Shown: positions 8,105-17,367 of the stretch, one piece after another | How positions within the stretch are numbered: the first letter of the stretch is position 1 | Layout: each line of letters opens with the position of its first letter | Source: Anaerolineae bacterium | GTDB taxonomy: Bacteria; Chloroflexota; Anaerolineae; Promineifilales; Promineifilaceae | Assembly: GCA_020848035.1 (NCBI GenBank) | Contig: JADLAX010000065.1 | Location: forward strand, 124,001-188,000 | DNA length: 64,000 nt | Reading direction: 5' to 3' | Made by a program: the position numbers and the translations under genes | The notes under the pieces: generated by a model | The model's database searches: none | The model's input: the letters and a program-made list of their open reading frames with translations, nothing else | What the model was told of the DNA's origin: nothing

Positions 8105-9131
8105 GCAACTAGAAGCAGTGGCGGCAGAGGGGGAAACGGCCGTACTCCGCGAACTTACTTACGCCCAGGCGGTGCGCGAAGCCTTGCAGCTGGCGATGAC
8201 GCGGGACGAAAAAGTGTTCATGCTCGGCGAAGACATTGGCGTGTACGGCGGCGCGTTTGGCGTTACCGATGGTTTGTACGAGCAGTTTGGCCCGGAGCGC
8301 GTGCGCGATACGCCCATCTCTGAGGCGGTGATTGCCGGTGCGGCCGTCGGCGCAGCCATGACCGGCATGCGCCCGGTGGCCGAAATTCAGTTTATGGACT
8401 TCATCACCCTGTCCATGGAGCAGCTGGTGCTGCAAGGGGCCAAGATTCGCTTCATGTTTGGCGGCAAGGCGACGGTGCCGCTGGTGCTGCGTACGCCAGC
8501 TGGCTCTGGCACCGGGGCCGCGGCGCAGCATTCGGAAAGCCTGGAGGCGTGGTTTGTGCACGTGCCCGGCCTGAAGGTGGTGATGCCCTCCACCCCCTAC
8601 GACGCCAAAGGGCTGCTGCTGGCGGCCATCGAGGATGATAATCCGGTGATTTTTGTGGAGCACAAGCTGCTCTATCGCACCAAAGGGCACGTGCCGGAAG
8701 GGTATTACACCGTGCCGCTGAGCCAGAGCGAAGTGAAGCGAGAAGGGCGCGATCTGACCGTGGTAGCCACGTCGATTATGGTGCCGCGCGCGCTGGAGGC
8801 GGCCGAATTACTGGCCAAAGAGGGTATTGAGCTGGAAGTGGTCGATCCGCGCACGCTGAAGCCGTATGATGCGGGCACGGTGACACAGTCGGTGATCAAA
8901 ACGGGCAAGGCGCTGGTGGTGCATGAAGCGCCCAAAACCGGCGGCTTTGGCGGCGAAGTGGTGGCCGAGATTGTGTCTGGCGCGGCGTTTGATTATTTGG
9001 AAGCGCCGGTGCGCCGTCTGGCGGGGCTCGACGTACCCATTCCGTATAACCGGGAGCTGGAGCGAACGGCCGTTCCCCAAACAGAAGACATCGTGCGTGA
9101 GGCGCGGGCGCTGGTGCAGGGGGCTTACTAA
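8097..9131 (+). CDS. 2-oxo-acid/acetoin dehydrogenase E1 component, beta subunit
   Basis: A 344-residue E1 beta subunit. Typical segments are MLGEDIGVYGGAFGVTDGL, RVRDTPISEAVIAGAAVGAA (with the ThDP-activating Glu) and HSESLEAWFVHVPGLKVVMP. It pairs with the alpha subunit as an alpha2beta2 E1. The ATG at 8097 overlaps the alpha stop by 8 nt; a longer upstream frame reads through alpha in another frame and is rejected. Only 2 nt separate it from E2, so the three subunits are coupled. Substrate cannot be fixed from sequence. Confidence 0.92.
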   Translation: MLKQLEAVAAEGETAVLRELTYAQAVREALQLAMTRDEKVFMLGEDIGVYGGAFGVTDGLYEQFGPERVRDTPISEAVIAGAAVGAAMTGMRPVAEIQFMDFITLSMEQLVLQGAKIRFMFGGKATVPLVLRTPAGSGTGAAAQHSESLEAWFVHVPGLKVVMPSTPYDAKGLLLAAIEDDNPVIFVEHKLLYRTKGHVPEGYYTVPLSQSEVKREGRDLTVVATSIMVPRALEAAELLAKEGIELEVVDPRTLKPYDAGTVTQSVIKTGKALVVHEAPKTGGFGGEVVAEIVSGAAFDYLEAPVRRLAGLDVPIPYNRELERTAVPQTEDIVREARALVQGAY

Positions 9132-9133
9132 TC

Positions 9134-10486
9134 ATGGCCACGCCCATCATCATGCCCAAGTTCAGCATGACCCAGGAAGAGGGAATTGTGGCCGCCTGGC
9201 TGGTGGCCGAAGGGGAGACCGTAGCAAAGGGCGACCCAATCATGGAAGTGGAAACCGACAAGGTGACCATGGAAGTGGAAGCGCCGGAAGATGGCGTGCT
9301 GCGCGGGGTGCTGGTTGGCGAGGGAGATGTGGTGCCAGTAACGGAAATCATCGCCTACATCGTGCCGCCGGGTGAGGCGTGGACGCCGCCGCAGCTGGCA
9401 ACGGCCGTTCCCACCCCACCTCCAGCTACGCCAGTCCACGCCCCCCAGACCGCACCCAAAGCCACCCCCATCGCCCAGCGCGTGGCGGCTGTGAATGCGG
9501 TGGATCTGGCCCAAATTCCGCCGCCGGACGATGGGCAAAAAATCCGGCGGCAGCATGTGGAGGCATTTTTACAGCAGCAAACGACCGACGAGGTGCCAAC
9601 AATGAGCAACGGCAAGCTGCGGGCCACGCCCGCCGCCCGCCGGGTCGCTCGTGAGCAAGGGGTTGCTTTGGTGCAAATTAACGGCAGCGGGCCACACGGC
9701 CGTATTCAGGCCAATGATGTGATTGCTTACACCTTGCCACAGCCCATGGCCCTGCCTGTACCGGAACCGGAACCGGCCGCTCTCCCCGACAATTTGCTGC
9801 TGGTCAACCGCATGCGGCGCACCATCGCCGAGCGGCTGACGCACAGCTACCAATCCATCCCGCATATCACCTTCACGATGACGGCGCAGATGACGGCCGT
9901 TCACGACCTGCGGCAGCGGTTAAATGCGGCAGCGGACAAGGCGGGGACGGCGCGGGTGAGCGTAACGGCCGTCCTGGCCAAAGTGTGCGCCTGGGCGCTG
10001 GGGCGTCATGCCCTGGTCAACGCCTCCTGGGGCGAGAGCGGCATCCAGCTGCACCGGCAGGCCAACATCGGCATTGCCGTGGCGCTGGACGATGGTCTGA
10101 TTGTGCCGGTGGTGGCCGACGCAGCGGCCAAAGGGCTGCGGGCGATTGCTGCTGAGGTGCAGGAGTTGATGGCGCGGGCGCGAAACGGCCGTTTGCAGCC
10201 TTCAGATGTGCAGGGCGGCACGTTCACCATCAGCAATTTGGGCATGCTGGGCGTGGAGCAGTTCACGGCAATCATCAATCCGCCGCAGAGCGCCATTCTG
10301 GCGGTGGGGCGCACGGTGAAGCAGCCCGTGGTGGTGGAAACCCCAGCGGGCGATGAGCTGGTGATTCGCCCCATGATGCAGATGACGCTGTCAGTCGATC
10401 ATCGTATTATTGATGGGGCGGTGGCGGCCCGCTTTTTGCAGGACGTCGTTGTCGGGCTGGAGCAGCCGGATATGCTGCTCTGGTAG
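9134..10486 (+). CDS. Dihydrolipoamide acyltransferase (E2) of the 2-oxo-acid/acetoin dehydrogenase complex
   Basis: A 450-residue E2 with one N-terminal lipoyl domain (residues 1-78; lipoylated Lys43 in ETDKVTME), a Pro/Ala-rich linker, a peripheral subunit-binding domain (about 163-198, ATPAARRVAREQG) and a C-terminal catalytic domain (about 218-450) ending in DHRIIDGAVAARFL, with catalytic His423 and Asp427. It transfers the acyl group from E1 to CoA. No dihydrolipoamide dehydrogenase (E3) gene occurs in this window, so the complex probably borrows the cell's general E3. Upstream neighbours tie it to sugar breakdown. Confidence 0.93.
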   Translation: MATPIIMPKFSMTQEEGIVAAWLVAEGETVAKGDPIMEVETDKVTMEVEAPEDGVLRGVLVGEGDVVPVTEIIAYIVPPGEAWTPPQLATAVPTPPPATPVHAPQTAPKATPIAQRVAAVNAVDLAQIPPPDDGQKIRRQHVEAFLQQQTTDEVPTMSNGKLRATPAARRVAREQGVALVQINGSGPHGRIQANDVIAYTLPQPMALPVPEPEPAALPDNLLLVNRMRRTIAERLTHSYQSIPHITFTMTAQMTAVHDLRQRLNAAADKAGTARVSVTAVLAKVCAWALGRHALVNASWGESGIQLHRQANIGIAVALDDGLIVPVVADAAAKGLRAIAAEVQELMARARNGRLQPSDVQGGTFTISNLGMLGVEQFTAIINPPQSAILAVGRTVKQPVVVETPAGDELVIRPMMQMTLSVDHRIIDGAVAARFLQDVVVGLEQPDMLLW

Positions 10487-10527
10487 CAGCATTCACCATT
10501 CACAATTGCAATTGAGGAGGATTTTCC

Positions 10528-11490
10528 ATGAGAATTGGCGTGTTTACAGCTTTGTTTCAGAACTTGCCTTTTGAGGAGGCGTTGGATAAGGCGGTGGCGG
10601 CGGGGGTAACGGCCGTTGAAATTGGCGCGGGTGGTTATCCCGGCAGCCAGCACTGCCCGGTTGATGACCTGCTGGCCAGCGCCGCCCAACGCGACGAATA
10701 TTTAGAAGCGATCCATTCGCGCGGCCTGATTTTGAGCGCCCTGAGCGTGCACAATAATCCCCTCCATCCCAACCCAGAGACGGCCAAAGAAGCGGATATC
10801 GTCATTCGCAAGGCGGTAGAGCTGGCCAAGCTGCTCAACGTGCCCGTGGTCAACGGCTTTTCTGGCCTGCCCGCTGGCGCGCCGGGCGACGCCATGCCCA
10901 ACTGGGTCACCTGCCCCTGGCCGCCAGAATTTCTGGAGATGCTGGATTACCAGTGGAACCAGGTGGCGATTCCCTACTGGCGCGAAACCGAAAAATTTAT
11001 TGCCGATCAGGGCGTGAAGTTCGCTTTTGAGATGCATCCGGGCATGCTGGTGTACAACGTGGAGACGATGCTGCGCCTGCGCGACGCCACTGGCCCAGCC
11101 CTGGGCTGCAACTTCGACCCCAGCCATCTGTTCTGGAACGGGGTTGATGCGGTGGCGGCGATCCGTAAGTTGGGCAGCGCCATTTACCACGTGCACGGCA
11201 AGGATTGCTACGTGGACAGGCTTAACATTTCCGTCAACGGCTGTAACGACAACAAGCCGTACGACCAGATTCTGAACCGCGCCTGGACCTTCCGCAGCAT
11301 CGGCTACGGCCACGACGCCCAGGTGTGGAAGGATATCATCAGCGCCCTGCGGCTGGTGGGGTATGACTACGTCATTTCGATTGAGCATGAAGATGCGCTG
11401 ATGTCCACCGATGAAGGGCTGGGCAAGGGTGTGGCCATGTTGCAAGACGCCAACATCTTTGAGCAGCCGGGTGAGATGTTTTGGGCGTGA
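10528..11490 (+). CDS. Sugar phosphate isomerase/epimerase (TIM barrel), second copy
   Basis: A 320-residue xylose-isomerase-like TIM-barrel protein. Probable metal ligands lie in KFAFEMHPGML (Glu, His), CNFDPSHLFW (Asp, His), YHVHGKD (His) and YVISIEHED (Glu). It is longer than, and only distantly similar to, the first isomerase at 134-1006, so the two probably act on different intermediates. Some relatives isomerise, others decarboxylate keto-sugars. The ATG follows a strong GAGGAGG ribosome site. It lies 41 nt after E2 and before the cupin and dehydrogenase genes, with which it probably acts. Confidence 0.87.
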   Translation: MRIGVFTALFQNLPFEEALDKAVAAGVTAVEIGAGGYPGSQHCPVDDLLASAAQRDEYLEAIHSRGLILSALSVHNNPLHPNPETAKEADIVIRKAVELAKLLNVPVVNGFSGLPAGAPGDAMPNWVTCPWPPEFLEMLDYQWNQVAIPYWRETEKFIADQGVKFAFEMHPGMLVYNVETMLRLRDATGPALGCNFDPSHLFWNGVDAVAAIRKLGSAIYHVHGKDCYVDRLNISVNGCNDNKPYDQILNRAWTFRSIGYGHDAQVWKDIISALRLVGYDYVISIEHEDALMSTDEGLGKGVAMLQDANIFEQPGEMFWA

Positions 11491-11499
11491 AACGTGGTG

Positions 11500-11543
11500 C
11501 GTGAAACGTGAAACGTGAAAAGCCTCACGTTTCACGTTTCACG
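11500..11543. repeat. CACGTTTCACG hairpin repeat, copy B
   Basis: A perfect 19-bp inverted repeat (11500-11518 and 11525-11543) with a 6-nt loop lies between the second isomerase and the cupin gene. It uses the same CACGTTTCACG unit as the hairpins at 7020-7076 and 62151-62201. A CTTT follows, too short for a confident terminator. Confidence 0.85.
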
Positions 11544-11592
11544 TCTTTCAGGCATCTGAGGTCTGAAGAGGCAGCAGCCTCAGGAGACGCAG

Positions 11593-11964
11593 ATGGGGCG
11601 GATTGAGCTAGACGACGCGGGGTGGGAAAACGGCCGTGGCTACCGCAAAAATCGGCTGGTGGATGCGGCCACGTTTGCCTGCCCCGGCACGCTGGTGCAG
11701 CTGGTGGAGATTGCACCCGGCGACATGATCCCTGACCACGTACACCGGACGTCGATTGAGTTTTACGTTGTGGTGGCCGGGAGCTGCCGGTTGGTGATTA
11801 AGGCCGAAACGTACCGGTTAAGCAGCGGCGATATGTTTTTGACGCAGCCGGGCGACGTGCATCGCCTGTACAACGACGGCGATGTGCCGTTCCGGCTGCT
11901 GGTTTTCAAGACCAACGCAGCGCCGCAAGACACATTTTGGGTGGAGGACACAAGCAATGAGTAA
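11593..11964 (+). CDS. Single-domain cupin protein
   Basis: A 123-residue cupin. Motif 1 is visible as PDHVHRTSIEFYVVVAGS and motif 2 as PGDVHRLYND, giving three His and a Glu/Asp as likely metal ligands. Small cupins in sugar clusters act as isomerases, mutarotases, lyases or binding proteins. The stop overlaps the start of the Gfo/Idh/MocA gene by 8 nt (ATGAGTAA), so both are translated together. The reaction is unknown. Confidence 0.85.
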   Translation: MGRIELDDAGWENGRGYRKNRLVDAATFACPGTLVQLVEIAPGDMIPDHVHRTSIEFYVVVAGSCRLVIKAETYRLSSGDMFLTQPGDVHRLYNDGDVPFRLLVFKTNAAPQDTFWVEDTSNE

Positions 11965-13111
11965 CGACACTCCTGAAGTTGGCGTGGGCATGCTGGGTTA
12001 TGCCTTTATGGGGCGGGCGCACAGCAATGCGCTGCGCTCGATTCCCTTTGCCATCGATCCCCCGCCAGCGATTCCAAAGCTGGTGGCGGTATGTGGCCGT
12101 GATGAAGCGGCACTGCAAGCGATGGCGGCGCGGTACGGCTACGAAAAAACGTACACCAACTGGCGCAACATGCTGGAAGACGACGCGGTGCAGCTGGTGG
12201 ACAATGGCGGTCCCAACGACACCCACGCCGAGCCGTCTATCCTGGCGGCGCAGGCGGGTAAGCATGTCTTTTGCGAAAAGCCGCTGGCGCGTACGGCCGT
12301 AGAGGCCAAAGCGATGCTGGACGCGGTGACGAAGGCGGGCGTGAAGCACGGCGTGGCCTTTAACTACCGCTTTGTGCCCGCCATTCGCCAGGCCAAGCTG
12401 CTGATTGACAGTGGGGCGCTGGGGCGCATTTACCATTTTCGGGCGATGTATTTGCAGGAGTGGATTTTGCCGCACTACAACACGCCACACCTGTGGCGCA
12501 TGGACAAACAGCGGGCGGGCACCGGGGCAATTGGTGACCTGGCGGCACACATTGTGGATTTGGGGCGGTATTTAGTGGGCGAGATGAAGAGCCTTAGTGG
12601 GATGACGCGCACGTTTATTGAGGAACGGCAGTTGCCCAACGGCAGCGGTATGGCCAAAGTAGATGTCGATGATGCTTTTGTGGCTACGGTGGAGTTTGCC
12701 AACGGGGCGATTGGCTCGCTGGAAGGGACGCGGCTGGCCGCCGGGCGCAAAAATTACGAAGTGATTGAGATCAACGGCGAAAAAGGCTCCATTCGCTTTA
12801 ACCTGGAGCGGCTGAACGAGCTGGAAGTGTACTGGGTGCACGACGAACCGAAAGAGACGCAGGGTTTCCACACGATCAACGTGACCGAAGGCCACCATCC
12901 CTGGCTAAATCATTGGTGGCCGCCGGGACACATCATTGGCTGGGAACACACCTTCATCCACGAGCTGACCCACTTCCTGGACAGCATTGTGAACGACAAG
13001 CCCGTGGCACCCATTGGGGCGACGTTTGAGGATGGGTATAAAGCGGCCGTTGTCTGTGATGCGATTTTGCATTCGGCCGTCAGCAAACGACAGGTAGATC
13101 TGGCCTATTAG
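11957..13111 (+). CDS. Gfo/Idh/MocA family oxidoreductase
   Basis: A 384-residue NAD(P)-dependent sugar/polyol dehydrogenase-like protein. The N-terminal Rossmann domain opens GVGMLGYAFMGRAHSNAL, and the catalytic Lys lies in the family EKP motif (FCEKPLARTAVEAK). The C-terminal alpha/beta domain includes GTGAIGDLAAHIVDLGRYLVG, where the His is typical. The ATG at 11957 is set by the overlap with the cupin stop; the longer frame runs inside the cupin gene. As the last gene of the run it may oxidise the incoming sugar or reduce a keto intermediate. A perfect terminator follows. Confidence 0.92.
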   Translation: MSNDTPEVGVGMLGYAFMGRAHSNALRSIPFAIDPPPAIPKLVAVCGRDEAALQAMAARYGYEKTYTNWRNMLEDDAVQLVDNGGPNDTHAEPSILAAQAGKHVFCEKPLARTAVEAKAMLDAVTKAGVKHGVAFNYRFVPAIRQAKLLIDSGALGRIYHFRAMYLQEWILPHYNTPHLWRMDKQRAGTGAIGDLAAHIVDLGRYLVGEMKSLSGMTRTFIEERQLPNGSGMAKVDVDDAFVATVEFANGAIGSLEGTRLAAGRKNYEVIEINGEKGSIRFNLERLNELEVYWVHDEPKETQGFHTINVTEGHHPWLNHWWPPGHIIGWEHTFIHELTHFLDSIVNDKPVAPIGATFEDGYKAAVVCDAILHSAVSKRQVDLAY

Positions 13112-13174
13112 TTCTTTTGCGGGTCAGGCTGAAAACCGACCCGAAACATCAACAGCGACCCCAAAACCCCTGCC

Positions 13175-13220
13175 CACAAAAAAGCCCGAAGTGCTGGAAA
13201 GCACTTCGGGCTTTTTTGTG
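13175..13220. terminator. Bidirectional intrinsic terminator
   Basis: A perfect 20-bp stem (13175-13194 and 13201-13220) with a 6-nt loop has a GC core (GCCCGAAGTGC) flanked by A6 on the left and T6 on the right. It sits between two convergent genes and can end transcription from both strands. Confidence 0.95.
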
Positions 13221-13268
13221 GGGGTGCGGTTGGTTTGACGCCAAAGTCAAACCAACTCTCTTTGCGGC

Positions 13269-16200
13269 CTACTTGGCGATGCTGTTGGACAACACGCTGT
13301 TGGCGGCATCAAACGTGTAGCTGCCAGAGGTCACGTTGGTAATGGTGAGGGTGTAGGTTCCTGCGCCATTGTCGCCCACGGTAAAGCGGGCCGTGCCGCG
13401 AGATGTCAGCGGTGCGGTGACGCTGCTGGTGGCACCGTTGGGCAGCGTCCAGGTTGCACTGACCACGCCGGTGGTCAGTGCCGTGCCGTTTTGATTAACC
13501 ACGGCCACGGTCCCCAACAAGGTGCCATTGTTGCGCACCACCAGGTCGATGCCGGAGACGCGGGCGCAGTTGCTGGTGCAGCCACCACCGGGATTGGTGA
13601 CGTTGATGGTGATTGTGTCGGTATCGGTTGCGCCGTCGTCGTCGGTGACGGTGAGGGTGGCGACGTAGCTGCCCGCAGCGGTGTAGCTGTGGCTGGGATT
13701 GGCCGTGGTGGCGCTGCCGCCGTCGCCAAAGACCCAGGCGTAGCTGACGATGGAGCCATCACTGTCGCTGGAGCCAGAGCCGGTGAAGTTTACACTCAGC
13801 GGCGCGGTGCCGCTGGTGACGTTGGCGGTAGCAACGGCCGTTGGCGGCTGATTCACCGGTCCACTGCCCACCGTGATGAGGGTTGACGTGGTGCCCGTTG
13901 CGCCATCGTCATCGGTGACGGTGAGGGTGACGGTGTAGACGCCATTGCTGTTGTAGCGAATGCGCGGGTTTACCCGGGTGGAGGTACGGCCGTCGCCAAA
14001 GTTCCAGGCGTACGAAACAATCGAGCCATCGGCATCGCTGGAACCAGCGGCGTTGAAGTTTACCGTCAACGGAGCCGGGCCGCTGCTGGGCGTGGCGGCG
14101 ATGACGGCCGTTGGCGGTTGGTTGCTGCCGCCGCCGGTTACCGTGATCGTCAACGTGTCGCTGTCGGTTGCCCCGTCATTATCGGTGACGGTGAGGGTGA
14201 CCAGGTAGGTGCCGGGTGTGTTGTACACCTTAATCGCCGGGTGGGGCACGTTGGAGGTGGTGCCGTCGCCAAAGTTCCACAGCCAGTTGGTGATGAAGCC
14301 GTCTGAATCGGTGGAGCTGGCCGAGCTAAAGATGGGGTTGAAGGGGGCTGGCCCAGAGGGGTCGTCGACGGTGGCAACGGCCGTTGGTGGTTGGTTCGGT
14401 GGTTCAGCACCAACCTGGATTTGCATGCTGGCCGTGCCCGAGCCACCGCGCCCATCAAACACCGTCACCGTCACGTTATAAGTGCCTTCTTCGTAAAACG
14501 TGTTGAAGGCTGGTGAGCCGTAATAAATGTTGCCATCGCCAAAATTCCACTCAATGTTGCCAATGGAGCCATCCGGGTCGTACGAACCGGCGGCGGAAAA
14601 CGCCACGTTCAGCGGTGCCGGGCCAGAGGTCACGTCGGCGGCAATAAAGGCAATCGGGTTGAGGTTGGGGGCCTGGGCCGTGATGCCCACGGCATTGCTG
14701 GTGGAGGCACCCTGGTTATCGGTTACCGTGAGGGTGGCCACGTATTCGCCCGGGGTGGTGTAGGTGTGGCTGGGGTTAACGGCCGTTGACGTAGCGCCAT
14801 CCCCAAAGTCCCAGGCATACGCCACAAGGGTGCCGTTGGGATCGGTGCTGCCAGTGGAGGTGAAGTTGACGGTGAACGGCACATCCGCTTCCAACACGTT
14901 GGCCCCGGCCACCGCCACGGGCCACGGGTTGCCCCCGACGCCGTACTGCTGGTAACCAACGCGGTAAGCCGCCTGGCTGTTTTGGAAGATGGACCCGGCC
15001 AAAAGAGTGACACCGTTGGCTGCCGCGACGTTGGGATGGGTTTCCGCCAGTGGCGAATTGGAGAAGATGAACCCTTGCGGGTCAATTTTTGTGCCGGTGG
15101 CGCTGATGCGCATGCCGTACAGGTCACCGCGGGCGTCCAGCATGTCCAGCGTTAGCGGGGCAAAGCGGTTGCGCTGCTCGCTGTACGTCAGCATAAACTG
15201 TGTCCCATCCCAGGCCACGTGCGGCCGGTATTGGTTGCCCTGCCACGGCGTCAGGTTGATGGGGGGCTGGGTGGTGCCATCGCTGTTGACCAGCACACCC
15301 ACCAGGTCGGTTTCGACGCCCGAAGTCAGTTCGGCCGATTGGACCACAAACACGGTTGTGTCATTGGCGGCGGCGGCCACCTGGAAGATGCCATTGCCAC
15401 CGGCTAAGGAATAGTATCCGTAAACGAAGAAGGAAGTTCCCACCGTGCCGTCAGCTTCGATAAAAACACCGGCTGTTTGTCCAATGGGGTCATCGTGGCT
15501 CCAGGTGCTGTGAAATGCCAGGAACCAGCGATCCCCAACGGTGGTCAGGGCTATGGAGCGAACGTAAAACCCACCCGCGTACTTCGGGGAGGCGTCCAAC
15601 ACAGCCCCGGTGGTGCCGTCCAGGCGGGCCACAAAGACGTTGATAATTTGCGGGGTGCTGCCTATCTGCCGACCCGCAATGAGGTAGGTGCTGCCCACGG
15701 CCGAAACGTCGGCCGGACCAAAGCCGGGCATGACGGCAATGGGGCTGGTGTCGATGAGGGTGCCGTTTGGCTGCAAACGCTGGGCGTAGATAGTGTTTAC
15801 GACGCTCCAGGTAATGACGTAGTTGCTGCCATTCCAGGCGACAGAAGGGGCGCTGGGGCCGTTTAAGACCGGGCCAGACGCCAGCTGGATGGGTTGGGTG
15901 GTAAGGGGAGTGCCGTTGGCGTTGAGCGGCTGGGCCAGAATGCGGGTCTCAGTGGCGGTTTCGCTGCGGTAGGTCATCATGTAGCCGTTGCTGCCAACGG
16001 CCGTATCTACCAAAAGCTGCGCCGGTAAGCCTAACGAAAGCGCAATTTGCGCCCCAGGCACAAAAGCTGGCGAAATGTTGCTGGTGAACACCGCGTAATT
16101 GTTCTCGGTGAATTCGCTGCGCACCATTTGCAGACTGCCGTTGTTGGTGACGGCAATTTCGCCCAACGTCACCCCAGGCAGAGCAACGCCACCCGGGTCC

Positions 16201-17252
16201 AGCACCTGCCCGGCAGCGCTGATGCGGGCTGCGTACGACGTCAGGGCCAGCGACCAGGCGGCACGCCAGTTGGTGCCGTCCCAGCCCAGCACGCCGGTAG
16301 AGACCCCCTGGAACGTGCTGCCTGAGATGATGTCACCGGATCCGTCTAGCAAATTCCCGTTCAGATCGATGCGGGAGCCAAAAAGGGCGGTGCTGAAATC
16401 GGGCTGCGATTTGGACCAGACGGCGTAAAAGCCGGTGTTGTTGGCCGCAAGTGCATCCACATAAGCCCCATTCAGCAAGGTGAACAGCCCGCCGCCCAGC
16501 ACGTTGAAATTGCTGTCGAAGCGTATGGCACCGGCGTTGTCGGCTTCGTTGAAGGTGAGCAGGCAGGTGCCGCTGGCGCAGGCCAGCTCCAGGTTAAAGC
16601 GCAGGTAGTAGGTCCGGGGCACGATGATGGTGGCGGGCTGCTGCAGCTGCCCATCGGCCGTTACGCGGACGGCCACCAGATCGTCATCCTGATGGACGAT
16701 GATCCAGTCTGTGCCGTCGCTGCCGACGGTCCACGCGGCACCAACCGGGGCCGTGTTGTACAGGCGGATGGGTTCTGGGTCCAAAACCTGGCCGGTGGGC
16801 GAAACCCGTACGGCGGCCAGGGCTGTTTCATAATAACCGCCGGTGCCATTCAGCACCGTTGTTTGGAACAATACCAGCCAGTTGCTGCCGTTCCAGGAGA
16901 GGCGTGGTGTGGTCTGGTTGGCCTTGCCCTGGGCAATGGGGAAGGGCATGCTGCTCAATGGATTGCCGCTGGCATCCAGCAGCATGCCGTAAATATCACC
17001 CGCTGTTTCAAATTCCTGAAAGCCAAAGGTGGTGGGTACGGCGCGATGGTCTGACCAGACCACCAGGGAGACGCCGTTGGCGTGGGAAATGGCGGGGGTC
17101 AGCTGGGTACCGGTGGCGCGGCTAACGGCCGTATCGCCCGGTACAAATTGGGTGGGAGAGATCACCGCCGCAAAAGCGGTGCTGCTCATCAGGATCATCA
17201 GCCCGAGGCACAACAACAGGCTGAGTTTAAGGACAGAATTTCTTTTTTGCAT
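13269..17252 (-). CDS. Large secreted PKD-repeat protein with N-terminal propeller-like repeats
   Basis: A 1327-residue exported protein. Residues 1-30 form a signal peptide (KLSLLLCLGLMILMSSTAFA). Residues about 31-770 contain degenerate repeats marked by phrases such as WNGSNWLVLF, WDGTNWRAAW, WNGSNYVITW and WDGTQFMLTY, suggesting a beta-propeller-like region. Five PKD domains follow (about 780-1215; repeated WNFGDG and GTYxVTLTVTDxDGA), then a C-terminal beta domain after GGGCTSNCAR with a possible disulfide. It is probably a cell-surface or sheath adhesion protein. The ATG at 17252 is chosen because GAGGAG lies 6 nt upstream. No sortase or other anchor motif was seen. Confidence 0.9.
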   Translation of the reverse strand: MQKRNSVLKLSLLLCLGLMILMSSTAFAAVISPTQFVPGDTAVSRATGTQLTPAISHANGVSLVVWSDHRAVPTTFGFQEFETAGDIYGMLLDASGNPLSSMPFPIAQGKANQTTPRLSWNGSNWLVLFQTTVLNGTGGYYETALAAVRVSPTGQVLDPEPIRLYNTAPVGAAWTVGSDGTDWIIVHQDDDLVAVRVTADGQLQQPATIIVPRTYYLRFNLELACASGTCLLTFNEADNAGAIRFDSNFNVLGGGLFTLLNGAYVDALAANNTGFYAVWSKSQPDFSTALFGSRIDLNGNLLDGSGDIISGSTFQGVSTGVLGWDGTNWRAAWSLALTSYAARISAAGQVLDPGGVALPGVTLGEIAVTNNGSLQMVRSEFTENNYAVFTSNISPAFVPGAQIALSLGLPAQLLVDTAVGSNGYMMTYRSETATETRILAQPLNANGTPLTTQPIQLASGPVLNGPSAPSVAWNGSNYVITWSVVNTIYAQRLQPNGTLIDTSPIAVMPGFGPADVSAVGSTYLIAGRQIGSTPQIINVFVARLDGTTGAVLDASPKYAGGFYVRSIALTTVGDRWFLAFHSTWSHDDPIGQTAGVFIEADGTVGTSFFVYGYYSLAGGNGIFQVAAAANDTTVFVVQSAELTSGVETDLVGVLVNSDGTTQPPINLTPWQGNQYRPHVAWDGTQFMLTYSEQRNRFAPLTLDMLDARGDLYGMRISATGTKIDPQGFIFSNSPLAETHPNVAAANGVTLLAGSIFQNSQAAYRVGYQQYGVGGNPWPVAVAGANVLEADVPFTVNFTSTGSTDPNGTLVAYAWDFGDGATSTAVNPSHTYTTPGEYVATLTVTDNQGASTSNAVGITAQAPNLNPIAFIAADVTSGPAPLNVAFSAAGSYDPDGSIGNIEWNFGDGNIYYGSPAFNTFYEEGTYNVTVTVFDGRGGSGTASMQIQVGAEPPNQPPTAVATVDDPSGPAPFNPIFSSASSTDSDGFITNWLWNFGDGTTSNVPHPAIKVYNTPGTYLVTLTVTDNDGATDSDTLTITVTGGGSNQPPTAVIAATPSSGPAPLTVNFNAAGSSDADGSIVSYAWNFGDGRTSTRVNPRIRYNSNGVYTVTLTVTDDDGATGTTSTLITVGSGPVNQPPTAVATANVTSGTAPLSVNFTGSGSSDSDGSIVSYAWVFGDGGSATTANPSHSYTAAGSYVATLTVTDDDGATDTDTITINVTNPGGGCTSNCARVSGIDLVVRNNGTLLGTVAVVNQNGTALTTGVVSATWTLPNGATSSVTAPLTSRGTARFTVGDNGAGTYTLTITNVTSGSYTFDAANSVLSNSIAK

Positions 17253-17367
17253 CAATGTCTCCTCAATTGGGTGAACAGAAAGGGTTGTCTACAAGGACAA
17301 GGACGAAGGATCAGGCTGGTTCACTCAGCAATGACTTCTTCCAGTGTAAAAACGGCCGTAAAAAAAC

